64,000 nucleotides of DNA, from contig JAWBNK010000001.1 in NCBI GenBank assembly GCA_038827615.1, forward strand, positions 248,290-312,289. Reading direction: 5' to 3'. The notes below the pieces were generated by a model. It did no database searches, was not told where the DNA came from, and worked only from the letters and a program-made list of their open reading frames with translations. Both the position numbers and the translations under genes were made by a program. This DNA comes from Thermosphaera sp. (GTDB taxonomy: Archaea > Thermoproteota > Thermoprotei_A > Sulfolobales > Desulfurococcaceae). Shown here in pieces: positions 18,878 to 27,209 of this stretch (position 1 is the stretch's first letter; the number at the start of each line of letters is the position of its first letter).

Positions 18878-18927
18878 GGGGATGAGCTGAATCGTAAGAT
18901 CCGAACTCGTGAGGAAGCCGGGCGCTG
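18878..18927 (+). ncRNA. possible box C/D guide sRNA
   Basis: In order on the plus strand are GGGATGA (C-like, 18878-18884), a 15-nt spacer, CCGA (D'-like, 18901-18904), 4 nt, GTGAGGA (C'-like), 9 nt, then CTGA (D, 18924-18927). A TATA-like TTTAAAC lies about 25-30 nt upstream. The C box departs from RTGATGA at one position and the first spacer is long. GCTGAATCG occurs twice in the element. No target is assigned. Weak candidate. Confidence 0.3.
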
Positions 18928-18944
18928 AATCGACCCTGCGGTTT

Positions 18945-20249
18945 TCAGACTTCATGTATTTTCAATCTAGGATTAATGAACCCCGTCTCGATCAAGTTGA
19001 TAATGCCTTGTGAGATTTTTTCTTGATTGAGCCAGGAACCATACGCCTTTCCAGATCCAACCAGCCTGCTCCAAGCCCTTCTGACCTCAAATGGCAATGG
19101 AGTGGGTTTCCTCAATCCCAGCGGAGTTCCAGGTAGTGGAATATAGTAGTGCAAGTGTATTCTAGCACCTTTTAGAACAAGCTTCTCTGCAAATTGAAGA
19201 GTCATCATCATGTCCTCTCTAGTTTCCCCGGGGAAACCAATTATAAAGTCCACGCTGGGAGTAAACCCCGCGTTCAAGGCATAGTCTACTGCATTCTCAA
19301 CGTCTTCGACTCCATGTCCTCTTTTCACCATGCTCAAAACTCTATCACTCCCGGATTGCCCCCCTATTATTAACTCCTGGTTGGAAACATATCTCCGCAT
19401 CGCCTTGAGCAGGCTATGGTCGGCGTGCTCAGGCCTTATCTCGCTGGGGAAAGACCCGAAAAAGATTCTGCCGCCGAAATCTCTAACTTTTTTGTATAGC
19501 TCATCTAAAAGTGAAATTATTTTTTCAGAGTCAACGGGATCAGTGGTCCTTGATAGACCATACGATAAACTATCTGGTGTTATAAATCGTAGATCCCTAA
19601 CTCCCAGCTTCAAAGACTCTAATGCGTAAAAGATTATTCTATCCAAGCTTCGATGTCTCAAACGGAACCCGTGAACGTATGAGACCTGGCAGTAATGGCA
19701 CCCGTAAGAACAACCTCTCGTTATCTCAATAGGGTTGACTATCCCCTTCCAATAAGGGAATGGATCGTAATCGTCGAGATTGATAGGGCTCTCTCTTCCA
19801 GTGAAGACCAATCTATCCCTCGTCCTATAACCTATTCCTTTCACCGCGTAGACGTCGTCATTGTCCTCGAGGGCTTTGAGGAAGTCTTGAAGCGTCTTCT
19901 CGGCCTCACCTATGAAGGCGAAGTCAACTCCAATACGGTATAATGTTCCGATCGGGTCTCCTGAAACATGTGGCCCGCCTGCAATCGTCACGCAGCCAGC
20001 TTCTCGCATTTTGCGAACGGTTTCGATTAGGCTTACCCTGTAGAAATCGTCGACAAGCATCGTGGTGAGAAGTGATACAGCATACACGCATTTCTCCCCT
20101 GAATTCCTTGCCAAGGTTGCGTATTCAAGAGCCTGTTCGAAAGTTGTCGGCAGGAAAACTTTGGCGACTCCGATCTTTTCTACCGATGCGATCAGAGCAT
20201 TCAAACTGTATTTGACCCTTCCATCATATTGTATCATTAAATTGATCAT
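18945..20249 (-). CDS. B12-binding-domain radical SAM protein
   Basis: The product is about 434 residues from ATG 20249 (a longer reading from 20342 would overlap the divergent gene and looks non-native). The N-terminal part resembles a cobalamin-binding Rossmann domain (VTIAGGPHVSGDP, FAFIGEAEKTL). The radical SAM motif CSYGCHYC follows, then the usual IIGGQSGSDRVL and IIGFPGETREDM segments. This architecture is common in archaeal radical SAM enzymes that act on nucleic acids, lipids or proteins; the substrate is unknown. Confidence 0.85.
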   Translation of the reverse strand: MINLMIQYDGRVKYSLNALIASVEKIGVAKVFLPTTFEQALEYATLARNSGEKCVYAVSLLTTMLVDDFYRVSLIETVRKMREAGCVTIAGGPHVSGDPIGTLYRIGVDFAFIGEAEKTLQDFLKALEDNDDVYAVKGIGYRTRDRLVFTGRESPINLDDYDPFPYWKGIVNPIEITRGCSYGCHYCQVSYVHGFRLRHRSLDRIIFYALESLKLGVRDLRFITPDSLSYGLSRTTDPVDSEKIISLLDELYKKVRDFGGRIFFGSFPSEIRPEHADHSLLKAMRRYVSNQELIIGGQSGSDRVLSMVKRGHGVEDVENAVDYALNAGFTPSVDFIIGFPGETREDMMMTLQFAEKLVLKGARIHLHYYIPLPGTPLGLRKPTPLPFEVRRAWSRLVGSGKAYGSWLNQEKISQGIINLIETGFINPRLKIHEV

Positions 20250-20319
20250 TTCGATCCCGGAGTGATAACATTTATACGGTTGTTTAAGGAATAATTTAAG
20301 TCTGAGACCGTTTAGGATC

Positions 20320-20619
20320 GTGGTGTTGGGATTGGGCAACATTTCAATAACCCAGGAGGAGATTGAAGAACTGGCGCGCCGCGTCCGTTTGAAGATACTT
20401 CATGAAGACGATGACATCGTATTGATGACTGCTCCAAACGAGGATCAGCTTGCTTCAATAATTAAGGAATTGATATCGATTAAACCCTTGAACTTAAGAG
20501 AGATCCACGCGGTCTTATCCGGAATAGCGAGCGAGGATAAGATTAGAAGGGCCCTGAATGATCTGTTAGAGTCAGGCGAGGCATACGTGAACAGCGAGGG
20601 ACGCTACATCAGCACTTGA
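20320..20619 (+). CDS. hypothetical protein (about 99 aa)
   Basis: This small helical protein has a C-terminal region (NLREIHAVLSGIASEDKIRR then LNDLLESGEAYVNSEGRY) that resembles a winged-helix domain, so DNA binding is possible. The start is one of several adjacent GTG/TTG codons from 20320; the best cannot be chosen. It is divergent from the radical SAM gene and its end overlaps the convergent HAD gene by 11 bp. Confidence 0.6.
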   Translation: MVLGLGNISITQEEIEELARRVRLKILHEDDDIVLMTAPNEDQLASIIKELISIKPLNLREIHAVLSGIASEDKIRRALNDLLESGEAYVNSEGRYIST

Positions 20620-21283
20620 GAAATGGTAAGGAAGTTATGTACGAGAAGGCTTCTAGAAGATCCTTTGCCTGAAGTCGAACCCCCTTCCTCATCATTAATT
20701 TTCTTCTGGATTCACTTTGATTTACTCCAATAAAGAATACGCCGCTCTTGGTTGCGCTATAGTAGTCTGTTATGTAGTCTCCGAGAAAAACAGTCTCGCA
20801 GGGTTCAACTCCGTATTTTCTTATAACGTATTTTATGAGCCAGGTCTTGTCGAAAAGGGATTCTTCAACCCCGTTTAATACCTCTAAATCGTGCATAGTA
20901 TATACTTCGTCTACGTACTCGTCAACGCCAAGCCTCCTGAGCTCCATCCATATATAATGGGGGCTCGACTCCCGCCCAGAAATGATGACTACCTTTGCAT
21001 TGAAGAACGTCTTCAAAAATAGTAACAACTCCCTACAACCTCTCTTCAATACTCCATGTCTCGACACGTAAAGCTTCCTGAAGGTCCTCCAAAAATCGGT
21101 TTTTGGAATGCTTTTTGGAATACTGTCCTCAAGAGTATCATTCTCGAGCATGGCAACAAAATCGTTAAATCCTAACGGAGGAAGTCCGTATAGTTTGAGG
21201 GTCTGTGTGTATGCCTCGTAGAAGTCTATATAATTATCCACGAACGTAAGGTCGTAGTCGAATAAAACAAGCCTGAGCCTCAT
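20609..21283 (-). CDS. HAD-superfamily hydrolase
   Basis: This 224-residue protein has motif I FDYDLT (Asp9 nucleophile, Asp11), motif II VVIISGRES, a motif III lysine in the FDKTWLIKYV region and motif IV FLGDYITDYYSA. A helical cap (about residues 18-80) places it among phosphoglycolate phosphatase-like or pyrophosphatase-like hydrolases; the substrate is unknown. The start is ATG at 21283, only about 15 bp from the box C/D sRNA candidate upstream on the same strand. Confidence 0.78.
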   Translation of the reverse strand: MRLRLVLFDYDLTFVDNYIDFYEAYTQTLKLYGLPPLGFNDFVAMLENDTLEDSIPKSIPKTDFWRTFRKLYVSRHGVLKRGCRELLLFLKTFFNAKVVIISGRESSPHYIWMELRRLGVDEYVDEVYTMHDLEVLNGVEESLFDKTWLIKYVIRKYGVEPCETVFLGDYITDYYSATKSGVFFIGVNQSESRRKLMMRKGVRLQAKDLLEAFSYITSLPFLKC

Positions 21284-21294
21284 CTACACCACTT

Positions 21295-21355
21295 CCATCA
21301 GGTTTCGGGAGACACCACATGTGTGATGCTTCGGAAATCGGCAAACTCATCATCT
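21295..21355 (-). ncRNA. box C/D guide sRNA candidate, two guides predicted to 23S rRNA domain IV
   Basis: On the minus strand, in order: C box ATGATGA (21353-21347, perfect), 12-nt guide GTTTGCCGATTT, D' box CCGA (21334-21331), 12-nt spacer, C' box GTGGTGT (21318-21312), 10-nt guide CTCCCGAAAC, D box CTGA (21301-21298, perfect). The guide complements are AAATCGGCAAAC and GTTTCGGGAG. From memory, conserved large-subunit rRNA carries GGCAAA and, some 12-15 nt later, TTCGGGAGAAGG, so both guides would hit one rRNA neighbourhood. This match is recalled, not computed. Confidence 0.55.
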
Positions 21356-21480
21356 GGGAGCGAATACTATTTGCATCCGACGATCCATTTTAACGTAGAT
21401 ATCTTTGGTTAACCTATTAATAATATTTCACTTTCAGTTTAATTGGCTTTTCGAGTAGATATGTATATAGTGGTGATATC

Positions 21481-22200
21481 GTGTTAATAGATATGCATGT
21501 TCACTGCCACGAGCTAGATGTAATTGACTCCTATGCACAAGGTTTCACGCTGGTTTGCGTCGCCGAGGACTTAGCGAGTAGTCGTGCCGTAGTTGAGCTA
21601 GCACGAAAATACAGTTACGTAAAGCCATGCGTTGGAATTCACCCGTGGAAAGTAGAACAGTGCGATTCATACCAGGTGAGGGAGTTACTGGAAACAGCCA
21701 TATCAGAGGGTGTGGAATGCATTGGAGAAGTTGGATTGGACACTAGGTTTATGCCTCAAACTATTACGAGACAAAGAGAGATATTCAATATTTTCCTAGA
21801 GTATGCGAGAGAATATGACCTGATTCTGAACCTGCATACAGCTGGCACTCACAGAGAGGTTTTTCATCTATTAATTGAGAACAAGATTGAGCGAGCATAT
21901 TTTCACTGGTATACTGGTCCGGAAGATATGATTAAACACTTGGTAGAAAACGATTACTTAATGGGTCTAAACCCCTCATGGATGGTTCAAGAAAATCATA
22001 AGAAAATAGTTTCTAAGATACCACTAACTCACGTCTTAACAGAAAGCGATGCGCCCTACGAGTATAGGGGAATGGTCTTAAAACCCGAGCTTATTTCAGA
22101 GTCGATCGATCTTCTCGCCAAGACTCACGGATTGGATAGGGAGTACGTTGAAAAAGCGCTTGAGAAGAATTTCAACAGGGTATTTAAGCAGTTACGCTAG
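21481..22200 (+). CDS. TatD-family metal-dependent hydrolase
   Basis: This 239-residue TIM-barrel hydrolase has the metal-binding HxH near the N-terminus (DMHVHCH, residues 4-10), GEVGLDTRF with the bridging glutamate, LNLHTAG, FHWYTG and the late TESDAPYEYRG aspartate. TatD proteins act as metal-dependent nucleases or related hydrolases; the archaeal substrate is not known. The start is GTG at 21481 behind GGTGAT. The 3' end overlaps the convergent small gene by 17 bp. Confidence 0.87.
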   Translation: MLIDMHVHCHELDVIDSYAQGFTLVCVAEDLASSRAVVELARKYSYVKPCVGIHPWKVEQCDSYQVRELLETAISEGVECIGEVGLDTRFMPQTITRQREIFNIFLEYAREYDLILNLHTAGTHREVFHLLIENKIERAYFHWYTGPEDMIKHLVENDYLMGLNPSWMVQENHKKIVSKIPLTHVLTESDAPYEYRGMVLKPELISESIDLLAKTHGLDREYVEKALEKNFNRVFKQLR

Positions 22201-22477
22201 GGCTCTCAGGACGATTGCTTAAGTGGGCATCCTTCATTGATGCGAAGACTAGAATGAATTTGGGCTTGAACACGATTGTAATTTCGTAGTTAATTGCATC
22301 TAATGATATGCTATGTGGTAGTGATCGTTTGAATCCCTTGGATAGGATAAGGTGTGCCAAGGCAGTGTCTTTTGCAACCTCCAGAATCTCCTCGACCTCG
22401 CCTTTAGAGATGCTGGATAAAGGCAAAACATCGATAGGCTGTCCATCGTAATTAAGACGTGCGATCATAACTCTCAA
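22184..22477 (-). CDS. hypothetical protein (about 97 aa)
   Basis: This small protein has an N-terminal strand-rich segment (MIARLNYDGQPIDVLPLSSI), a helix and a hydrophobic beta-rich middle (INYEITIVFKPKFILVFASM). No family is recognised. A start at the fourth codon (ATG) is equally possible. It lies downstream of the HTH/coiled-coil gene on the same strand, 33 bp away, and may be co-transcribed with it. Confidence 0.55.
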   Translation of the reverse strand: MRVMIARLNYDGQPIDVLPLSSISKGEVEEILEVAKDTALAHLILSKGFKRSLPHSISLDAINYEITIVFKPKFILVFASMKDAHLSNRPESPSVTA

Positions 22478-22510
22478 AATAACCCCTAAGAATTATAGCG
22501 TGCGGGTTCT

Positions 22511-23173
22511 TTAAAAACCGCTGGACTCTAAAAGCCTTTTTATATCAGAGATTATTCGGCCGGCTTTTTCCAACTTAAGCTTCAGCTCATTGTTTTCGGT
22601 TAACAATGAACTATTTTCTTCTCTTAAGGCCTGTATAGCCCTCTCTTTATCTTCAAGCTTCATTTTTAAATCCGTCATAGCCTTTTCCATCTCGCCTAAT
22701 TGAGCCTCAAGCTTTGAACATCTTTCACGAGCTTCCGCTAACTCCTGCTCTAGCTTCTTCACCTTTTCATCCTCCACTTTTAACTCTCTCGCGAAAGGGA
22801 TTGAGAGCATTAGCTGACCATTCTTCATTCTCTCATATGTTTCAATAACTAGCTTGCCGGCCTTAGTTTTACCTGATAGGTGCGCTCTAATCGTGGTTTC
22901 ACTTCTCCCCAGCTCTTCGGCTATCTGGGCGACAGGCATGCCGGACTTGGACCTTGCGAGAGCCCCTGCAGCGATGGCTAGGCTATCAACCCATGTCGCT
23001 TTTTCAATCGGATCTTTCAACAACTCCATGATTTCAGGTCGGTACAACGTCCCAATGATTAGTGCAGCTTCCAGTTGTTGTGTTTCTCGTTTTCCAGTAG
23101 GTTTCAATGGAATCCTCGATAAATCAATCACTATTTCAAATCCCTCGTGCTTCCCTGAGGATTGCTCGCTCAT
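22511..23173 (-). CDS. HTH protein with C-terminal coiled coil (putative regulator)
   Basis: The product is 220 residues. A helix-turn-helix sits near residues 78-104 (GMPVAQIAEELGRSETTIRA then HLSGKTKAGK). From about residue 130 to the end the sequence is a continuous coiled coil with heptads such as KVKKLEQELAEARERCSKLE. The likely architecture is a dimeric DNA-binding regulator; regulated genes are unknown. It is followed by a small unknown gene on the same strand and is divergent from the next small gene. Confidence 0.7.
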   Translation of the reverse strand: MSEQSSGKHEGFEIVIDLSRIPLKPTGKRETQQLEAALIIGTLYRPEIMELLKDPIEKATWVDSLAIAAGALARSKSGMPVAQIAEELGRSETTIRAHLSGKTKAGKLVIETYERMKNGQLMLSIPFARELKVEDEKVKKLEQELAEARERCSKLEAQLGEMEKAMTDLKMKLEDKERAIQALREENSSLLTENNELKLKLEKAGRIISDIKRLLESSGF

Positions 23174-23260
23174 TACACCACCAGGGAATATTTTGTATTT
23201 TAAGAATTAAACCTTTACTTTTTAAACCATCCATGAGGGATTGCAATACGGGTTCGAGGC

Positions 23261-23563
23261 TTGAAAGTGGAGCTCATCATCTCCGAGAACTTTTTATCTT
23301 ACTTTACAGCAGAGATCGCTGAACAAGCCGTGAAAATTGTTGAGAGAAAATATAATACAAAGATAGACTTAAGTATTCTTCGTGACGAGGACGTCAAATA
23401 CCCAGTCATCAAAGTCCCTGAATTTCCACCAATAGTAGTGAAAGCTCCTCCCAGCGTGAGCGAGCTTGTGAACATGATTAGCTTAGCGTTGGACATATCT
23501 AGACTGCTACCTCCAGCGTCACTTGGAGTTAACGATATTGGTAGAGCTGATACTATGGTATGA
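23261..23563 (+). CDS. hypothetical protein (100 aa)
   Basis: This small protein starts at TTG 23261 with an AGG-rich upstream sequence. It is alpha/beta with a proline-rich central segment (VPEFPPIVVKAPPSVSELVN). No family is recognised. It marks the last intact gene before the 2.2 kb decayed stretch that follows. Confidence 0.55.
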   Translation: MKVELIISENFLSYFTAEIAEQAVKIVERKYNTKIDLSILRDEDVKYPVIKVPEFPPIVVKAPPSVSELVNMISLALDISRLLPPASLGVNDIGRADTMV

Positions 23564-23854
23564 CTTCAAGAGTTGGTGTTTCCACGTAATGAACAAAATT
23601 GTTTGAGACATCGGCTCTGAAAAATTACCCGCCTTTGACCACTCTCACAGCAATAGGTTGCGGTTAATCTTTCCGGCTTCTTATTCCATGGGCGCCGACT
23701 CCGGCGTTTTTAGCCTGCACGGTAAACATAGATGCATCAGAATCTTTCGATCCGTGGATCTCCTCTAGATTTGTTTCAACGCGCTTGCACCATCATTTGC
23801 TTGAGCTGAACGCGGTAAAGGAAATATGCTTGAAATGGCTTGGGTTTAAATTAA

Positions 23855-25122
23855 TCAAGATAAACGTTGGTAGTATGCTGTGATATAAAGTAGAGTACTG
23901 GCACAGACCGGTAGTCCTCGGTTAGCGCTCCATACATCGCATGCGCGGTTCCAGAGTACGAGTGCAACCATATGTAGAAGTGGAGTGATTCCACGTTGTT
24001 GTATACAAAGTTCACACCTACTACTAGACCTATAATACTGGCTGCAGTAGCCGCTTTTAATGAGATCCTGCAGCAACCATAGTACGCTGACGAACTTCAG
24101 GGCGTCTATCGCGAAGGACGTATAGCCTAAGTTTGAGAGTGATTCATAGTAGTATGCTATGTAGGGACTTGACGCGTGGAACATTCCTTCGTAGATCCAG
24201 TGTCCACGGGTGGTAGTCGTGCACCGGGCGGTGGTTTAGGTCCACCCGAGATGGTCTCAGGGTAGAAGTCTCTAACGTAGACGTACTCCTCGTAGTAGTC
24301 AATCCTCGTTAAATCGCACCTTCCGTAGACGTGCCACTTCTAGTAGTGGTACCTGAAGTTCATCCAGACGTAGTACTGTTGTCCTGGAGAAAACTGACCG
24401 CCCCAGTTACCACCGGAGTTCTTGATTACTACGAGGAACCCTACGCTAGTCCACTCGGACTCTATAAAAACGCTAATTCTGAATCCTACTTGGCGATTAA
24501 TAGAGTAACCGTAGGCTATAGTTCCCCATGTTATACTATCCGGTTCAACCTTCACGACTATGGTGGGTGCAGTCCACTCGTAGCTATCAACAAAGGTCTT
24601 AGCTATTCAGCAACCATCCAGAGGTTCCGGCTCCACTTCCGCTGGTGAGAGTTCATCTACTGTTGTTTGCCCCCTATTTACGTTGACGTTTCTCAGCGGT
24701 TTCAGTACTACGCTGAGGCTCTTCGGCAGCTCATCCCAGAAGACCTCAACTCCGTGCGCGAAGACCTCCCCTGACCCCGTGAACCCTGCTACAGCGATGA
24801 GGGGCTCAACGGAGGTCCCACTCTTCTCCCGCTCCTTTCTCCAGGCTTCTGAGGCTTAGGACCACCTTCTCCGCGGGCATGTTCTCCGGATCCACGACTG
24901 TTTTGATCACCTGTCTAAGGCCCTCGGGGTACATCAGCGATACGTGGACTTAGGCCTTCTCCCTCGAATCAGAAGGTAACTTGGGTTCGAGCCCAACAAC
25001 GTCCTGTTGCGGGCTTCTTGTAATAGGTCCGGTCGAGTAGCCAGGATGCCGATAAACGCGGCGGTCAGCAGGGGGATGAGAATGCTAGCGGCTAAAAGGA
25101 GAGATGATAATTTAATACCCAC
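23855..25122 (-). pseudogene. decayed gene for a secreted or membrane-anchored protein
   Basis: A GTG at 25122 opens an N-terminus typical of a signal anchor (MGIKLSSLLLAASILIPLLT). Coherent protein-like text then continues in other reverse frames: MYPEGLRQVIKTVVDPEN near 24.9 kb, GFTGSGEVFAHGVEVFWDEL near 24.75 kb, SITWGTIAYGYSINRQVGFR near 24.5 kb, DYYEEYVYVRDFYPETISGG near 24.27 kb and SSPYIAYYYESLSNLGYTSF near 24.15 kb. Text of uniform style (Tyr/Val-rich, beta-type) spread over several frames with intervening stops is best read as one gene that has collected frameshifts. Function unknown; the style suits a surface or binding protein. Confidence 0.55.
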
Positions 25123-25321
25123 GACCTACCCCTATCATTCTCCTTATTAAATAATTAGATATTTCCTTATATTTGATAAAATATTTATTATGTACTTGCG
25201 AGTGTATTGCTGAGCCGCGCTCCCTGCTCAAGCATGTTTTTAAATTCGGAAACAACCCGCAGTTGCGCTTGCACGGTGCTTGAAGCGTGTTATCAAGCAT
25301 GCTACTAGACCACACAACGTT

Positions 25322-25740
25322 TCACTGAGGAGAGTTAATAAGGCTTCTTAGCGTCGCGCTTGATAGCACCCGTGACGGAGAAAAGCATGCCCCGTAGCGC
25401 TCTGCAGTTGTACAGAGTTCCGGGGCAACGTCCTCAATAAAATATATTTTTGAGTATATACCTGCAACTGCTACAGGCTTAACTCTGCTACAAGCTCTCG
25501 GGTTGAGGCTTGCGGACACCATAGTTTCAGCAGGTCCCGCGGATGCTAACTATGTAGTTCGTGTAACCGTGCTACCTGGGTGTACAGGAGTAGAGTAGGC
25601 CAGCAGAGCAGTTCACCTAGTGCGCTTGGTCCAGGGTCCGCGTACTTTACTTCAATTATCCTGTAATGCTTGTTACTTTGTCTATTGTGTAAAGAAGGTG
25701 TTTCAATAGAGTTATAGTCTAAATGAAACGGATTGATCAA
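25322..25740 (-). pseudogene. possible decayed gene remnant with PD-(D/E)XK-like E-x-K segment
   Basis: Two adjacent reverse-strand pieces in different frames read like one broken protein: YRIIEVKYADPGPSALGELL (25.66 kb) followed, after a stop and shift, by AVAGIYSKIYFIEDVAPELC (about 25.4 kb). The IIEVKYADPGPSALGELL text resembles the E-x-K strand and following helix of PD-(D/E)XK nucleases such as Cas4-like or RecB-like proteins. This is suggestive only; no complete domain remains. Confidence 0.3.
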
Positions 25741-25773
25741 GTTACTTGCTTCGTGATTACGATGCAGTGCCTC

Positions 25774-26139
25774 CTATCTACTCACGGATAAGAAAGGGCA
25801 GGTCTTCCACACCTCTACACACCTGGTAACGCTGTTTCTTGGAATGAACTTCTCCACTGCTCTGCAGTATGCAACACATTCTTCTTCGCCGACTCTCTTG
25901 ATCATGAAATTTGGGCACTCGCTAAACGTAGTGCAAGAGATTTTATGGATTATCGGGTAAACTTCTTTAGCCGATTCCTGCTCCGGGGGATCCGCGAAGA
26001 AACTGCATTCTCTGTAATTTCCGGAAACACACAGCTCTTGCTTCACGACAGCACTCGAAGGTCTTCCATAAGCTGAGACAACTGCTGGATTATAACAGCG
26101 CCCGCTGAAGTAAAACGGACAATTCAAATATCTCACCAA
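25774..26139 (-). CDS. cysteine-rich hypothetical protein (121 aa)
   Basis: This small soluble protein has about a dozen cysteines, spaced as CPFYFSGRC near the N-terminus, a central CTTFSEC and C-terminal ECVAYC, RCVEVW, TCPF. The pattern suggests bound zinc or an iron-sulfur cluster. No named family is recognised. The start is ATG at 26139. It lies downstream of the flippase-like gene on the same strand, with a 43-bp gap. Confidence 0.65.
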   Translation of the reverse strand: MVRYLNCPFYFSGRCYNPAVVSAYGRPSSAVVKQELCVSGNYRECSFFADPPEQESAKEVYPIIHKISCTTFSECPNFMIKRVGEEECVAYCRAVEKFIPRNSVTRCVEVWKTCPFLSVSR

Positions 26140-26182
26140 GCTTTCAAATCTGTTAATAATACCTCTAAGTTTTAAACTGTTT

Positions 26183-27094
26183 TCAATCGAGTTCCCGAGC
26201 GAGGATTACGAGACCTATTAGAATCGTTGAATAATAAAACAATGTCCTATAACTTACAACGGTTGAAGGAGGTAAGACAAGGGATAGTGCATATTCTGAT
26301 GAGATACTTCCACCAGGGGTTGGTAAAGACCCCATACTCATCATAAAGTAGTAAGCCATAATGCACTGGAGGATGCTACTAGAATCGGTGAAGAACCACG
26401 CCGCCACCCCCCATAGAGTGTTGTAAGACAGTGTCAACACTGCTATAAGGATTTTTCCATTAAGACTTATCCTTGACGAGATCTCGGCATACCTCGTTGA
26501 AAATTTTAGATATCTCTCCGTGAATTTGGGAAACTTCTTCGATAACCAGCCGATGAATCCTTTAGGGGAATTGTTTGAGGTTTGTTTGATGAAGAAGCCT
26601 ATGTAAATCCATGAGGCAATCATAAAAGAGGAGACAAGCACGACTGGCAGAGAAACCGGTAGGTAGAAAAACGCGGGTATGAACGCCATCATGTTTACCA
26701 AGATTACATCATAGTATACTTCGTAGAGGGATAACGCGTATAATTCCTCAATCCCCCTATCCATCACTTTCCGCAGATAAGCTGCCCTTGCGGGTTCTCC
26801 TCCGATGGCTGATGGCGTAATATTCGCGAGTAATCCACCCAGGAATCTAGCTTTTAACGAGTCGGATAATTTGATCTTAAACCCGTAGACTCTATCTACG
26901 AGTAATCTGAGCCTTATAGCAGAGATAAACCATCCGGCTAGCAGAAACGCTAGGGAAGCGATTGTCCTAGGGGTTAATATGCTGGAGAAACCCTCGTATC
27001 CGCTTGTGAATATGCCGTACGCTACGATTACGATTGTAACGATGATCAAAGTGGCGGCTACTTTTCTCCACTCAATCCCAATAGCTAAAGACAA
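26183..27094 (-). CDS. lysylphosphatidylglycerol synthase transmembrane-like protein (UPF0104)
   Basis: This 303-residue protein has about eight membrane helices. The conserved segment TPSAIGGEPARAAYL (about residues 94-108) is the hallmark of the UPF0104/MprF-flippase-like family. Archaeal members are often linked to lipid or polyprenol-linked glycan translocation; the substrate here is unknown. It is divergent from the aRF1 gene at 27210. Confidence 0.85.
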   Translation of the reverse strand: MSLAIGIEWRKVAATLIIVTIVIVAYGIFTSGYEGFSSILTPRTIASLAFLLAGWFISAIRLRLLVDRVYGFKIKLSDSLKARFLGGLLANITPSAIGGEPARAAYLRKVMDRGIEELYALSLYEVYYDVILVNMMAFIPAFFYLPVSLPVVLVSSFMIASWIYIGFFIKQTSNNSPKGFIGWLSKKFPKFTERYLKFSTRYAEISSRISLNGKILIAVLTLSYNTLWGVAAWFFTDSSSILQCIMAYYFMMSMGSLPTPGGSISSEYALSLVLPPSTVVSYRTLFYYSTILIGLVILARELD

Positions 27095-27209
27095 CGGTCA
27101 ACCCTTCTACGTTATCATTATCGTTATGTATTTAAAACCTGAAATATATACGTGGATTAGGTGTAAAAAGGGATGAGTCTTTAGCTACAATGAAGAACAG
27201 CTTGAATCA

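Larger units (their letters stand above)
23564..25773. other. 2.2 kb stretch without intact genes
   Basis: No open frame here has the codon pattern of its neighbours. The part up to about 23850 holds nothing I can name. The rest contains remnants of at least one reverse-strand gene, and probably a second, broken by frameshifts and stops (entered separately). No tRNA, CRISPR or transposase end was seen. Confidence 0.7.

Noticed and set aside
24331-24648. Plus-strand 105-residue frame in the decayed region
   Set aside because: The opposite strand carries coherent protein-like text; the plus frame is its shadow.
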